Shown: in pieces, positions 10,821 through 18,841 of the stretch
How positions within the stretch are numbered: the stretch's first letter is position 1
Layout of the letters: every line of letters begins with the position of its first letter
DNA from: Chitinimonas sp. BJYL2
GTDB taxonomy: Bacteria; Pseudomonadota; Gammaproteobacteria; Burkholderiales; Chitinimonadaceae
NCBI RefSeq assembly: GCF_027257935.1
Contig: NZ_JANZKW010000001.1
Location: 930,001 to 994,000, forward strand
Direction of reading: 5' to 3'
DNA: 64,000 nt
Made by a program: the position numbers and the translations under genes
Notes under the pieces: model-generated
Seen by the model: only the letters and a program-made list of their open reading frames with translations
Databases searched by the model: none
Told to the model about the DNA's origin: nothing

Positions 10821-12269
10821 ATGACCGCTCCCGCCCCCAAGCCCAAGGAGAGCCCGCAGGAAACCCTGCAGCAGGTTTTGCGCATCCTCCAGCGTCACAA
10901 GCTGGTGGAAAACCTCGTGCACAAGCAGGATATGCCCAGGCAGGCACTGGTGGAAACGCTGGTCCACAAGCAGAACCTGGCCGAGCTCGAAAGCCGGCTC
11001 GATCAGCTGCACTCGGCCGATATCGCCTTCATCCTGGAAAGCCTGCCGCTCGACGAACGTCTGATGGTGTGGGGGCTGGTCAAGCCCGAAGTCGAAGGCG
11101 ATGTGCTGCTCGAAGTCTCGGACTCGGTGCGGGAAACCCTGCTGGCGGACATGGACCGCGAGGAAATCCTCGCCGCCGCCGAGCACCTCGATACCGACGA
11201 GCTCGCCGACCTCGCGCCTGACCTCTCACCCGATGTGATGAGCGAGCTGATGGGCTCGCTCGAAGAGGAGGAGCGTGCCGAGCTGCAATCGGCGCTGTCG
11301 TATGCCGATGATCAGGTCGGCTCGATGATGGACTTCGACATGGTCACCATCCGCGACGATGTGACGCTCGAAGTCGTGCTGCGCTACCTGCGCCGCTTTG
11401 ATGAATTGCCGCACCACACCGACAAGCTGTTCGTCGTCGATAACGACCAGCGCATCAAAGGTGTGCTCTCGGTCAAGAAGCTGCTGGTCACCGACCCCGA
11501 AGCCCAGGTTGCCGACGTGATGGCGCGGGACGTGGTGATCTTCCGTCCCGATGAAGACGTGGGCGACGCCGCCCAGGCGTTCGAACGTTACGACCTGGTA
11601 TCCGCCCCGGTGGTGGACAGCACCCACAAGGTCATCGGCCGCCTGACGGTGGACATGATGGTGGACGTGATCCGGGAGGAATCCGAAGCCGAGGTGCTGA
11701 GCCTCTCGGGCCTGAAGGAAGACGAAGACCTGTTCAGCTCGGTATGGAGTTCGGCCAAGAACCGCTGGCCCTGGCTGGCACTCAATATCGTCACCGGCAT
11801 CATCGTCTCGCGCGTGATTGGCGCCTTCGAGCACACCACCGCGCAGATCGTGGCCCTGGCCGCGCTCGCCCCCATCATCTCCGGCATTGGCGGTAACTCG
11901 GGCTCGCAGACCGCCACCATCATCATCCGCGCCATGGCGCTGGGTCAGGTCAATGCCGCCAACACGCGCCGGCTGGTGCTCAAGGAGCTGGGTATCGCAA
12001 TGTGCAACGGCCTGCTCTGGGGCAGTGTGCTCGGCATCGTGGCCTGGCTGATCTACAGCAGCCCCGGTCTGGGGCTGGTGATGGGCGGCGCCATGCTGCT
12101 GAACTTCCAGGTCGCAGCCATCGTCGGCCTGTTCGTGCCCATCCTGATGGACCGCTTCGGGCGCGACCCGGCTTACGGTTCCAGCGTGTTCCTGACCTTC
12201 ATGACCGACGGCATGGGCAACCTGATCTTCTACGGACTGGCCACACTGTTCCTGCTGCGCGTGCTGTGA
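10821..12269 (+). CDS. mgtE: Magnesium transporter MgtE
   Basis: MgtE is a Mg2+ channel gated by cytoplasmic Mg2+. The 482 residues have the standard order. An acidic N domain comes first (about 30-165, with HSADIAFILESL and the DELADLAPDL repeat). Paired CBS domains follow (about 170-290, VMARDVVIFRPDEDVGDAA and YDLVSAPVVD). A connecting helix leads to five membrane segments from about residue 315. The pore signature GIGGNSGSQTATIIIRAMALG is present with the Asp/Gly-rich end LTFMTDGMGNLIFY. An N-terminal 30-residue charged extension (KPKESPQETLQQVLRIL) precedes the N domain. The gene is transcribed divergently from gshA. Confidence 0.95.
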   Translation: MTAPAPKPKESPQETLQQVLRILQRHKLVENLVHKQDMPRQALVETLVHKQNLAELESRLDQLHSADIAFILESLPLDERLMVWGLVKPEVEGDVLLEVSDSVRETLLADMDREEILAAAEHLDTDELADLAPDLSPDVMSELMGSLEEEERAELQSALSYADDQVGSMMDFDMVTIRDDVTLEVVLRYLRRFDELPHHTDKLFVVDNDQRIKGVLSVKKLLVTDPEAQVADVMARDVVIFRPDEDVGDAAQAFERYDLVSAPVVDSTHKVIGRLTVDMMVDVIREESEAEVLSLSGLKEDEDLFSSVWSSAKNRWPWLALNIVTGIIVSRVIGAFEHTTAQIVALAALAPIISGIGGNSGSQTATIIIRAMALGQVNAANTRRLVLKELGIAMCNGLLWGSVLGIVAWLIYSSPGLGLVMGGAMLLNFQVAAIVGLFVPILMDRFGRDPAYGSSVFLTFMTDGMGNLIFYGLATLFLLRVL

Positions 12270-12292
12270 TTCATCTGTTTGTTACATTGGGC

Positions 12293-12321
12293 TTGTAAGG
12301 CCTTACACAAAGGGTTATACG
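12293..12321 (+). promoter_or_regulatory. Predicted promoter with overlapping 14-bp palindrome upstream of EAL gene
   Basis: TTGTAA (12293-12298) and TATACG (12316-12321) lie 17 bases apart and resemble sigma70 elements. A perfect 14-bp dyad, TGTAAGG/CCTTACA (12294-12307), overlaps the -35 box, a position suited to a repressor operator. An AGGGGG ribosome site lies just before the EAL start. No regulator is identified. Confidence 0.42.
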
Positions 12322-12357
12322 TGGCGTTGTACTGGTATCTAACTCGCAGGGGGCACC

Positions 12358-13149
12358 ATGTTTTCCCCAATGCCTGAGCGCATTCTGCATGCCCCCGTAT
12401 CTCGGCTCCCGGCCAGTCTGCTGCTTGATCTGCTGCGCCACCGCCGCTATGGCGTGGAATACCAGCCCATCGTGCACTTGCAGACCAATGAGACCATCGG
12501 CTACGAGGCCCTGGCCCGTTTCTATGCCGCGGATGGCCAATCGCTGGCACCCAAGACCGTCTTCGACGCGCTCCACCACAGCCCGCTGAGCCTGTATCAG
12601 GTCGAGTACGACATGAAACAGCTGCAGCTCGACTTTGCCCCGCTTGATGCCGACCTGCTGTTCGTCAATCTCGATCCCGATACCTATGGTGTCACCGCCA
12701 ACGAGGCCGAAGACCCGCTGCTGAATCTGCTCTCTGCCCGCCGCGGCAAGCTGGTGGTCGAGATCATCGAAAACTCGGATGTCTCGGACGCCTACCTCTC
12801 GCAGCAGCTCGCCGCCGCGTTCTCGCGCCATGGCATCCGGCTGGCGCTCGATGATATCGGCGCACCCAATTCGATGATCTCCATCGATGTGATGATGGAA
12901 GTGGACTGGTTCAAGTTCGACCGCTCCTGGTTGGCGCGCGCCCGCGACAGCAAGGGCCGCGCCGTGCTCAATCACCTGATCGCCTTTGCCCACGAGTGCA
13001 ACTGCAAGGTCATCCTCGAAGGCATCGAACGCCCCGAAGACCTCGCACTGGCCCATGCGCTAGGCGTGGATTGCGTGCAGGGCTTTGTGTACCGCAACCA
13101 GTTCAGCACGATCTCCATGGCCACCCGCAGCATGCGCTTCACGGTATGA
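12358..13149 (+). CDS. EAL domain protein (putative c-di-GMP phosphodiesterase)
   Basis: The 263 residues form a single EAL domain with no sensor or membrane segment, so it is probably cytoplasmic. Catalytic elements are visible: EALAR in YEALARF, Asn in FVNLDP, Glu in VVEIIEN, both Asp in LDDIGAP, Lys and Asp in DWFKFDRSW, Glu in LEGIER and Gln in CVQGF. The loop that normally reads DDFGTGYSS reads DDIGAPNSM, so loop 6, which positions metals and the dimer, is altered. Activity is therefore uncertain. Its stop overlaps the prmC start as ATGA, which implies coupled translation with a translation-termination factor modifier. Confidence 0.87.
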   Translation: MFSPMPERILHAPVSRLPASLLLDLLRHRRYGVEYQPIVHLQTNETIGYEALARFYAADGQSLAPKTVFDALHHSPLSLYQVEYDMKQLQLDFAPLDADLLFVNLDPDTYGVTANEAEDPLLNLLSARRGKLVVEIIENSDVSDAYLSQQLAAAFSRHGIRLALDDIGAPNSMISIDVMMEVDWFKFDRSWLARARDSKGRAVLNHLIAFAHECNCKVILEGIERPEDLALAHALGVDCVQGFVYRNQFSTISMATRSMRFTV

Positions 13150-13970
13150 ACACGGTCGCCGCCCTGCTGGCGCAAGCACGCCAGCTCGGGCTCGCCAGTG
13201 TGGATGCGCGCCTTTTGCTCAGCCACGTGAGCGGCCTGAATCACGCCCACCAGGCCGGCAGACCGGAAACCGAACTGGATGACGCCCAAGCCGCGCAATA
13301 CCGCGAGTTGCTGGCACGCCGCTCGGCCGGCGAACCCATTGCCTACCTGATCGGCGAGCGCGAATTCTTCAGCCTGCGTTTTGAAGTCGGGCCCGGCGTG
13401 CTGATCCCCCGGCCCGATACCGAGTTGCTGGTCGAACTGGCGCTCGAACGTCTCCCGCTTGATACCCCGTTGCGCGTGCTCGACCTCGGCACCGGCTCGG
13501 GCATCCTGCCTGTTTGCCTCGCCAAGCACCGGCCCGCCATTGCGATGAGTGCGGTCGATGTCTCGCCCGCTGCGCTCGCGATTGCCGCGCGCAATGTGCT
13601 GCAACACGGCGTAACAGTGCGCTTGCTGCAAAGCGACTGGTACACCGCGCTGGGTGATGAAACCTTCGATCTGATCGTCTCCAATCCGCCCTATATCGCC
13701 AACGGCGATCACCATCTGGATGAGGGCGACCTGCGTTTCGAACCGCGCAGCGCGCTCACCGATGAAGCCGACGGGCTGGCCCATATACGGCAGATCATCA
13801 ACGGTGCCACCACACGGCTGCACCCCGGTGGCTGGCTGCTGTTCGAACACGGTTATGACCAGGCTGCGGCCAGCCGAGCCCTGCTCGTGGCTGCCGGCTT
13901 TGCCCAAGTGCAGAGCTGGGGTGATCTCGGCGGCAATGATCGCGTCAGCGGCGGTATCTGGCGCGCTTGA
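13146..13970 (+). CDS. prmC: Peptide chain release factor N5-glutamine methyltransferase
   Basis: PrmC methylates the GGQ glutamine of release factors RF1 and RF2 using S-adenosylmethionine. The start is set at the ATG overlapping the EAL stop. Reading further upstream in the same frame only duplicates EAL sequence in another frame. The 274-residue product has the N-terminal helical substrate domain (ARLLLSHVSG, RRSAGEPIAYLIGEREFF), then the motif VLDLGTGSGILPVCLA around residues 111-125. The catalytic NPPY is at 180-183 in SNPPYIANG. The usual neighbour prfA is not in this window, so the gene has been separated from its common partner. Confidence 0.94.
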   Translation: MNTVAALLAQARQLGLASVDARLLLSHVSGLNHAHQAGRPETELDDAQAAQYRELLARRSAGEPIAYLIGEREFFSLRFEVGPGVLIPRPDTELLVELALERLPLDTPLRVLDLGTGSGILPVCLAKHRPAIAMSAVDVSPAALAIAARNVLQHGVTVRLLQSDWYTALGDETFDLIVSNPPYIANGDHHLDEGDLRFEPRSALTDEADGLAHIRQIINGATTRLHPGGWLLFEHGYDQAAASRALLVAAGFAQVQSWGDLGGNDRVSGGIWRA

Positions 13971-14029
13971 GCGCCTTGCATTCAGCCCCATCCGCGCCAT
14001 CATGAGCGCATTCCACCGGAGTTCAGCGC

Positions 14030-15322
14030 ATGCCCCTGTTCGACCGTCAGGCCCTGCTCGATGATGTGCCCCGCCGTGAAGTGCTGGCCTGGGCCTCGTA
14101 TGACTTTGCCAACTCCGGCTACACCACCGTGGTGCTCACGGCGGTGTTCAATGCCTACTTCGTGGGTGTGATTGCCGCCCATCTGGCTTACCCCACCCTG
14201 GCCTGGACGCTGGCGCTGGCTGCCTCCAGTGCGCTGGCCTTTTTTCTGTTGCCGGCCATCGGCGTGTATGCCGACCTCTACGCGCGCAAGAAGCAGGCGC
14301 TGGCCGTCGTCACCGTCGGCTGCGTGGCGGGTACGGCCGCGCTGGCGCTGACCGACAAGGGCGACATGGCGCTGGCCGTGGGGGCCATCATCGTGTCGAA
14401 CTTCTGTTTCCAGGCCGGCATTGCGCTCAACAGCGCCTTCCTGCCGGAACTGGCCAAACCCGAAACGCTGGGCAAGGTATCGGGCTGGGGCTGGAGCTTT
14501 GGCTATCTGGGCGGCCTGTTTTCGCTGGCCCTGTGCCTGGGCTATGTGCTCTCTGCCCAGGCAGCCGGTGCCAGCGCGCCGCAATATGTGCCCATCACCA
14601 TGCTGATCGTCGCGGCGGTGTACGCCATCAGCGCCATCCCCATGTTCGTGTGGTTGCGCGAACGCGCCCAGCCGCAAACCCATGCCGACCTGGGCACGGC
14701 GCTGAGCGCGTCGTTCCGCGGCATGAGCCGTACGCTCAAGCAATTGGGTCAGTTCCGCGATTTTGGCTGGCTGCTGCTGTGCGGGCTGCTGTATCAGGCC
14801 GGCATTGCCGTGGTGATCGCGCTGGCCGCCATCTATGCGCAGGAAGTCATGCACTTCACGATGGCGCAGACCATGATGCTGATCCTGCTGGTCAATATCA
14901 CTGCTTCCATCGGCGCCTTCGTGTTCGGCTATGTGCAGGATCGCCTCGGCCACCGCCCCACGCTGGCGATCACCCTGATCGGCTGGATAGGCATGGTGCT
15001 GATTGCAGCCACCACCAGCTCGGTTGCCGCCTTCTGGCTTGCCGCCAATCTGGCCGGCCTGTGCATGGGCGCCAGCCAATCGGCCGGCCGCGCGCTGGTG
15101 GGCTATTTTGCGCCAGCCGATCGCCGTGCCGAGTTTTACGGCCTGTGGAATGCGGCCATGGGCCTCGCCGCCATCATCGGCCCGCCTACCTACGGGCTGG
15201 TTACCTGGATCACCCATAACGATCACCGGCTCGCCATCCTGATTTCCGGCCTGTATTTCGTGCTGGGTCTGCTGGTGCTGGCCAAGGTCAACGTTGCACG
15301 CGGCCGGGCGGCTGTGGCCTGA
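14030..15322 (+). CDS. MFS transporter, UMF1/Atg22-like family
   Basis: The 430-residue membrane protein has about twelve hydrophobic segments. It opens with a REVLAWASYDFANSGYTTVV segment, whose YDFANS motif is characteristic of the UMF1 (Atg22-like) branch of the major facilitator superfamily. A YADLYARKKQAL loop between membrane segments 2 and 3 and a central cytoplasmic loop around RERAQPQTHADLG are consistent with MFS topology. The substrate is unknown, and the family has been linked to amino-acid efflux in eukaryotic vacuoles. It starts 59 bases after prmC with a GGAG ribosome site, so cotranscription with prmC is possible. Confidence 0.85.
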   Translation: MPLFDRQALLDDVPRREVLAWASYDFANSGYTTVVLTAVFNAYFVGVIAAHLAYPTLAWTLALAASSALAFFLLPAIGVYADLYARKKQALAVVTVGCVAGTAALALTDKGDMALAVGAIIVSNFCFQAGIALNSAFLPELAKPETLGKVSGWGWSFGYLGGLFSLALCLGYVLSAQAAGASAPQYVPITMLIVAAVYAISAIPMFVWLRERAQPQTHADLGTALSASFRGMSRTLKQLGQFRDFGWLLLCGLLYQAGIAVVIALAAIYAQEVMHFTMAQTMMLILLVNITASIGAFVFGYVQDRLGHRPTLAITLIGWIGMVLIAATTSSVAAFWLAANLAGLCMGASQSAGRALVGYFAPADRRAEFYGLWNAAMGLAAIIGPPTYGLVTWITHNDHRLAILISGLYFVLGLLVLAKVNVARGRAAVA

Positions 15323-15398
15323 CCGGCTAAGGGGCAGCTTAAAAATACGCCGGCCGATTCGACAGTCGTGCCCGGCGTCGCTGTCTTACACTGCGGCC

Positions 15399-16820
15399 AT
15401 GGATGACGCCCGCCGCTACCAGCTGATACTCGACCGCGATGCCCGCTACGATGGCCGCTTCATTACCGGGGTGCTCACGACCGGCATCTACTGCCTGCCC
15501 TCGTGCACCGCGCGCAAACCCAAGCGCGAGAACGTGCGCTTCTTTGAGACCGAAACCGAGGCCCTGGCCGCCGGCCTGCGCGCCTGCAAACGCTGCCGGC
15601 CCGATCTGCATTACCGCGGCGTGGATATCGATGCCGCCTGCTTTGAAAGCTTGCAACAGCGCATCCACGCCGAGCCCGCCGCCTTCCGCAGCCTGGCCGA
15701 TCTGGCCCGCGAGGCCGGGGTAGCGCGCAGCAAACTGGTCGCCCTGTGCCGCGAGCACGGCCACTGCACGCCGGCCGAACTGCTGCGCCGCGCCCAGCTG
15801 AGGCAGGCCGCACACGCCTTGCAGGCCCGCCACGATGCGGTGGCCGATATCGGCTACGCCGCCGGCTTTGCCAGCGAGGCCGTGTTCCACCGCCAGTTCC
15901 TCGCCCATTACGCGATGACCCCGGCTGCCTATCGCTCACTCGGCCACAGCACCTCGTTCACGCTGCGCCTGCCAGACGGTTACGAGCCCGGGATCACGCT
16001 CGCCTACCTGGGCCGTGATGCCGACGGCCCGGCCGAACGCCGCGATGGCGCACGCGTAACCAAGGCGCTGCTGCTCAAGGGCCAGCCCGTGCGCCTGCAG
16101 TTCGATCTGCAGCCCGATGCCGCGCAAATCACCGTGCTGGATCTGCCCCGGCCCGATGCTGCCAGCCTGCGCCAGGCCCAGCACATCGCCCTGCGCTGCC
16201 TCGGGCTGACACAGCCTATGCCAACCTTGCGCGGTGCCTGGGCCACACTGGCCGCCGCTCGCCCCGGCCTGCGTCTGCCGCTAAGCGCCACGGTATGGGA
16301 AGCCTTGCTGTGGGCCATTGTCGGCCAGCAGGTGAATTTGAGCTTTGCCGCCACGCTGCGCCGCCGCGTGATCGAGCTGGCTGGCCAGCCCGCCGGCGAT
16401 GGCATGATCGCCCACCCAGATATCGCGGCGGTTGCGGCGCTTGATCCGGCCGAACTGTGCGCACGCCAGTTTTCGCGCAGCAAAGCAGCGTACTTGATCG
16501 GCACGGCGCAATATCTGCGCGACGCCGACTGGGATATCGAAACACTGGAGCACGGCTCGGCCCCGCAAGCCTTGCAGCGCCTGCAAGCCTTGCACGGCAT
16601 CGGCCCGTGGACGGCGCAGTACACGCTATTGCGCGGCGTCGGCTTTGCCGATTGCGTGCCAGTCGGCGACGCCGGCCTCACGGCCGCCCTGCAACGCCAG
16701 CACCAGCTGCCCGAACGCCCCGATGCCAAGCAGACACAGGCCCTGATGGCCCGCTACGCGCCCTACCGCAGTCTGGCCACCGCGCATTTGTGGGCGGGAT
16801 TGAAAGATGCTCAGCCATGA
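15399..16820 (+). CDS. Ada-type regulator fused to DNA-3-methyladenine glycosylase (AlkA)
   Basis: This 473-residue fusion combines alkylation sensing and base excision. Residues 1-75 form the Ada methylphosphotriester domain, with four zinc cysteines at 32, 36, 63 and 66. Cys32 is the likely methyl acceptor. An AraC-type helix-turn-helix follows (about 90-180, with VADIGYAAGFASEAVFHRQF). The AlkA N-terminal domain and HhH-GPD glycosylase come next (VWEALLWAIVGQQVN, then LHGIGPWTAQYTLLRG and the catalytic Asp in PVGDAGL). The start is chosen at MDDARRYQL because earlier in-frame codons read into the upstream MFS gene. It overlaps the ogt start as ATGA, so the two repair functions are coupled. 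Confidence 0.93.
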   Translation: MDDARRYQLILDRDARYDGRFITGVLTTGIYCLPSCTARKPKRENVRFFETETEALAAGLRACKRCRPDLHYRGVDIDAACFESLQQRIHAEPAAFRSLADLAREAGVARSKLVALCREHGHCTPAELLRRAQLRQAAHALQARHDAVADIGYAAGFASEAVFHRQFLAHYAMTPAAYRSLGHSTSFTLRLPDGYEPGITLAYLGRDADGPAERRDGARVTKALLLKGQPVRLQFDLQPDAAQITVLDLPRPDAASLRQAQHIALRCLGLTQPMPTLRGAWATLAAARPGLRLPLSATVWEALLWAIVGQQVNLSFAATLRRRVIELAGQPAGDGMIAHPDIAAVAALDPAELCARQFSRSKAAYLIGTAQYLRDADWDIETLEHGSAPQALQRLQALHGIGPWTAQYTLLRGVGFADCVPVGDAGLTAALQRQHQLPERPDAKQTQALMARYAPYRSLATAHLWAGLKDAQP

Positions 16821-17320
16821 GCCCGGCCTGGGACATCATCGACACCCGCTTCGGCCTGATGCTGGCCGTCGTCGATAGCAACAATGCGCTGGTTTCGCTG
16901 CATATCGGCGCCGACAGCCCGCAGCGCATTCCCGCACAGGCGGTGCACGCACCCGCACGGCTGGCACGGGTACGCGAACAGCTCGCTGAATACGCCAGCG
17001 GCAGCCGCCGCGACTTCGATCTGCCCCTGGCCCCGCAAGGCACGCCGTTCCAGCAAACCGCCTGGCAAGCGCTGCTGCGCATCCCTTATGGCGAAACCCG
17101 CAGCTATCTCGAACAAGCCCGGCTACTGGGCAACCCCGCCGCCGTACGCGCCGTGGGCCGGGCCAATGGCGCCAACCCGATTGCGCTGATCGTGCCCTGT
17201 CACCGCGTGATCGGCAGCGACGGCAGCCTGACCGGCTACGCGGGCGGCCTGCCGCTCAAGCAGCAGCTGTTGCAGTTCGAGCGCGAACATGCTGGCTACG
17301 CCAGCCTGCCGCTGTTCTGA
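16817..17320 (+). CDS. ogt: Methylated-DNA-protein cysteine methyltransferase
   Basis: This suicide enzyme removes O6-alkyl groups from guanine. The 167-residue protein ends with the canonical domain: GTPFQQTAWQALLRIPYGET, the arginine-finger helix AVRAVGRANGANPI and the active-site PCHRVIGSDG with Cys128, then LTGYAGGLPLKQQLL. The N-terminal 70 residues form the usual ribonuclease-like domain. Its ATG overlaps the stop of the Ada/AlkA fusion gene. Together the two genes encode every activity of the E. coli Ada-AlkA adaptive response in a different domain partition. Confidence 0.94.
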   Translation: MSPAWDIIDTRFGLMLAVVDSNNALVSLHIGADSPQRIPAQAVHAPARLARVREQLAEYASGSRRDFDLPLAPQGTPFQQTAWQALLRIPYGETRSYLEQARLLGNPAAVRAVGRANGANPIALIVPCHRVIGSDGSLTGYAGGLPLKQQLLQFEREHAGYASLPLF

Positions 17321-17337
17321 ACCGCGCCAGCCAAAGC

Positions 17338-17421
17338 GTAGGGTGCAATAAGGCAAAGCCGCATTTCTCCAACACCCTGCCCAACGCTGCCAAGGTGCAA
17401 TGCGCTGCGCTTATTGCACCC
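17338..17421 (+). repeat. Intergenic inverted repeat, family A (copy 1)
   Basis: GGGTGCAATAAG (17341-17352, preceded by GTA) and CTTATTGCACCC (17410-17421) are perfect 12-base inverted partners flanking a 57-base spacer. Similar TAGGGTGCA/TGCACCCTA elements recur near 27.4, 44.1 and 61.1 kb. This and the adjacent family B element fill most of the 392-base gap between ogt and grxD. I see no gene in that gap. Confidence 0.7.
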
Positions 17422-17452
17422 GGGGTTTCACTTTTGGGACTAGGGTTTGGAA

Positions 17453-17590
17453 CCCTCTCCTACCGGGAGAGGGCAGGGTGAGGGAGCGGCGGTTGATCAG
17501 TCGCTATCGCAATGATTAGACGACGCCCCCTCACCCCAACCCCTCCAAGCCCGTGCAACTTGGACTCCGTCTCCCGAGAGGAGAGGGGCT
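17453..17590 (+). repeat. Hairpin/G-rich intergenic repeat, family B (copy 1)
   Basis: CCCTCTCC (17453-17460) pairs with GGAGAGGG (17466-17473). It is followed by a G-rich run and later by a C-rich stretch and a second hairpin-like segment ending near GAGAGGGGC (about 17580-17590). The architecture matches elements at 30.4, 53.4 and 61.5 kb. This copy is the most divergent. Confidence 0.55.
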
Positions 17591-17626
17591 AAACCGTGCT
17601 CGGTCCGGCTTGCTGTTATCCACAGC

Positions 17627-17656
17627 TTGCCCGGCCCGGCCCGCACCGCGTAAAAT
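17627..17656 (+). promoter_or_regulatory. Predicted sigma70 promoter of grxD
   Basis: TTGCCC (17627-17632) and TAAAAT (17651-17656) are 18 bases apart, 56 bases before the grxD ATG. They are the best promoter match in this gap. Confidence 0.5.
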
Positions 17657-17712
17657 TCCCGACTGAATTGATCGACTATTTGTCCGCGCCGCGCGGCAGC
17701 AAGGAATACGCC

Positions 17713-18030
17713 ATGGATACCCAGGAAAAAATCCGCCAGCTCGTCACCGAGAACCCCGTCGTGCTGTTCATGAAGGGCACGCCGACCTTCCCGCAATGCG
17801 GCTTCTCGGCCAAAGCTGCCAGCATTCTCAAGGCCTGCGGCGTGGCCCAGTACGCCAGCGTGAACGTGCTGATGGACGACGAGATCCGCCAGGGCATCAA
17901 GGAATTCGCCAACTGGCCGACGATTCCACAGCTCTACATCAAGGGTGAATTCGTCGGCGGTTCGGACATCATGAGCGAGCTGTACCAGAACGGTGAACTG
18001 CAAACCATGCTGGACGGGCTGACCAGCTAA
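17713..18030 (+). CDS. grxD: Monothiol glutaredoxin (Grx4 type)
   Basis: Grx4-type glutaredoxins bind [2Fe-2S] clusters with glutathione and pass them to iron-sulfur proteins. The 105-residue protein has the monothiol signature PQCGFS with Cys29, the WPTIPQLYIKGEFVGGSDI segment that binds glutathione, and the MKGTP loop. The start at MDTQEKI fits the family. The longer in-frame reading runs into the promoter region. A strong terminator follows 20 bases after the stop, so the gene is a single transcription unit. Two glutathione biosynthesis genes lie elsewhere in the window. Confidence 0.96.
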   Translation: MDTQEKIRQLVTENPVVLFMKGTPTFPQCGFSAKAASILKACGVAQYASVNVLMDDEIRQGIKEFANWPTIPQLYIKGEFVGGSDIMSELYQNGELQTMLDGLTS

Positions 18031-18050
18031 GGTGCGTTCAACCCCCCAAG

Positions 18051-18082
18051 AAAACGCCGGTTATGCCGGCGTTTTTCTTTTC
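18051..18082 (+). terminator. Rho-independent terminator after grxD
   Basis: AAAACGCCGG (18051-18060) and CCGGCGTTTT (18066-18075) form a 10-bp stem with a 5-base loop followed by TCTTTTCC. The flanking A and T runs could make it act in both directions, serving the convergent LytTR regulator gene too. Confidence 0.85.
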
Positions 18083-18095
18083 CTGCGTGTCTGCG

Positions 18096-18830
18096 CTACA
18101 TCTGCCGGAACTGCGCCTGATAGGGCTGGCTCACCGTCAGCGTCGCGCCGCCCACCACCACGCTCATGCCGCCGCTACCATCACGGTGCACGCGCTCTAT
18201 CCTGCCCAGATGAATCACCGCACTGCGGCTGATCTGGCGGAAACAGGCCGGGTCCAGCTCGGCCGCCAGCTCCTTGATGGTCTTGCGGATATGCGCGTCG
18301 AAGTCCACGCCCAGCACGCGCGTGTACTTGGCTTCGGCCACAAAGCCGGCCACTTCCTCCACCGCCACGATGCGCGTGGTCGCACCGCTGGCCGCGTGTA
18401 TCCAGCGCAGCCAGGCGGGCTCGGCGGAACCCAGCTTGGCCAGCAGGCGCGAGAGGTCCGCCGGCGGCGTGGCCAAGCGCGCCTTGAGCCGGTCCACTGC
18501 CAGCGCCAGCCGGGCCAGATCAAGCGGCTTGAGCAGATAATCGACCGCGCCGGCATCAAACGCCGCAATCGCGTGCTCGTCGTAGGCCGTCAGGAACACC
18601 ACATGGCAGCGCCCGGCCGCCGCACGGGCTACATCCAGCCCGCTCAGACCCGGCATGCGGATATCCAGAAATGCAATCTCAGGTCGTTGAGCAGCAATCG
18701 CGCGCAAGGCGGTCGTGCCATCTGCGGCTTCGGCCACCAGTTGCAGCTCGGGCCACAGCAAGGCCAGCGCCTCGCCTAGCTGGGCGCGCAACAGCGGTTC
18801 GTCTTCGGCAATCAGAGCGGTGGGTGACAT
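18096..18830 (-). CDS. LytTR family response regulator
   Basis: The 244-residue protein has an N-terminal receiver domain with acidic pocket Glu9/Asp10, phospho-acceptor Asp56 in FLDIRMPG and Lys101 in YLLKPLD. A C-terminal LytTR DNA-binding domain follows (about 140-240), with the ISRSAVIHLGRIERV and GGATLTVSQPYQAQ elements. It is the partner of the histidine kinase directly upstream, 11 bases away. LytTR regulators of this AlgR/LytR type control surface, alginate or motility functions in other bacteria. The targets here are unknown. The gene order secreted protein, kinase, regulator suggests one operon. Confidence 0.93.
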   Translation of the reverse strand: MSPTALIAEDEPLLRAQLGEALALLWPELQLVAEAADGTTALRAIAAQRPEIAFLDIRMPGLSGLDVARAAAGRCHVVFLTAYDEHAIAAFDAGAVDYLLKPLDLARLALAVDRLKARLATPPADLSRLLAKLGSAEPAWLRWIHAASGATTRIVAVEEVAGFVAEAKYTRVLGVDFDAHIRKTIKELAAELDPACFRQISRSAVIHLGRIERVHRDGSGGMSVVVGGATLTVSQPYQAQFRQM

Positions 18831-18841
18831 GGGCAGCCAGA

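Noticed and set aside
17321-17712. CRISPR array in the repeat-rich gap after ogt
   Set aside because: The repeats are inverted arms and hairpins, not regularly spaced direct repeats, and no cas genes are present.
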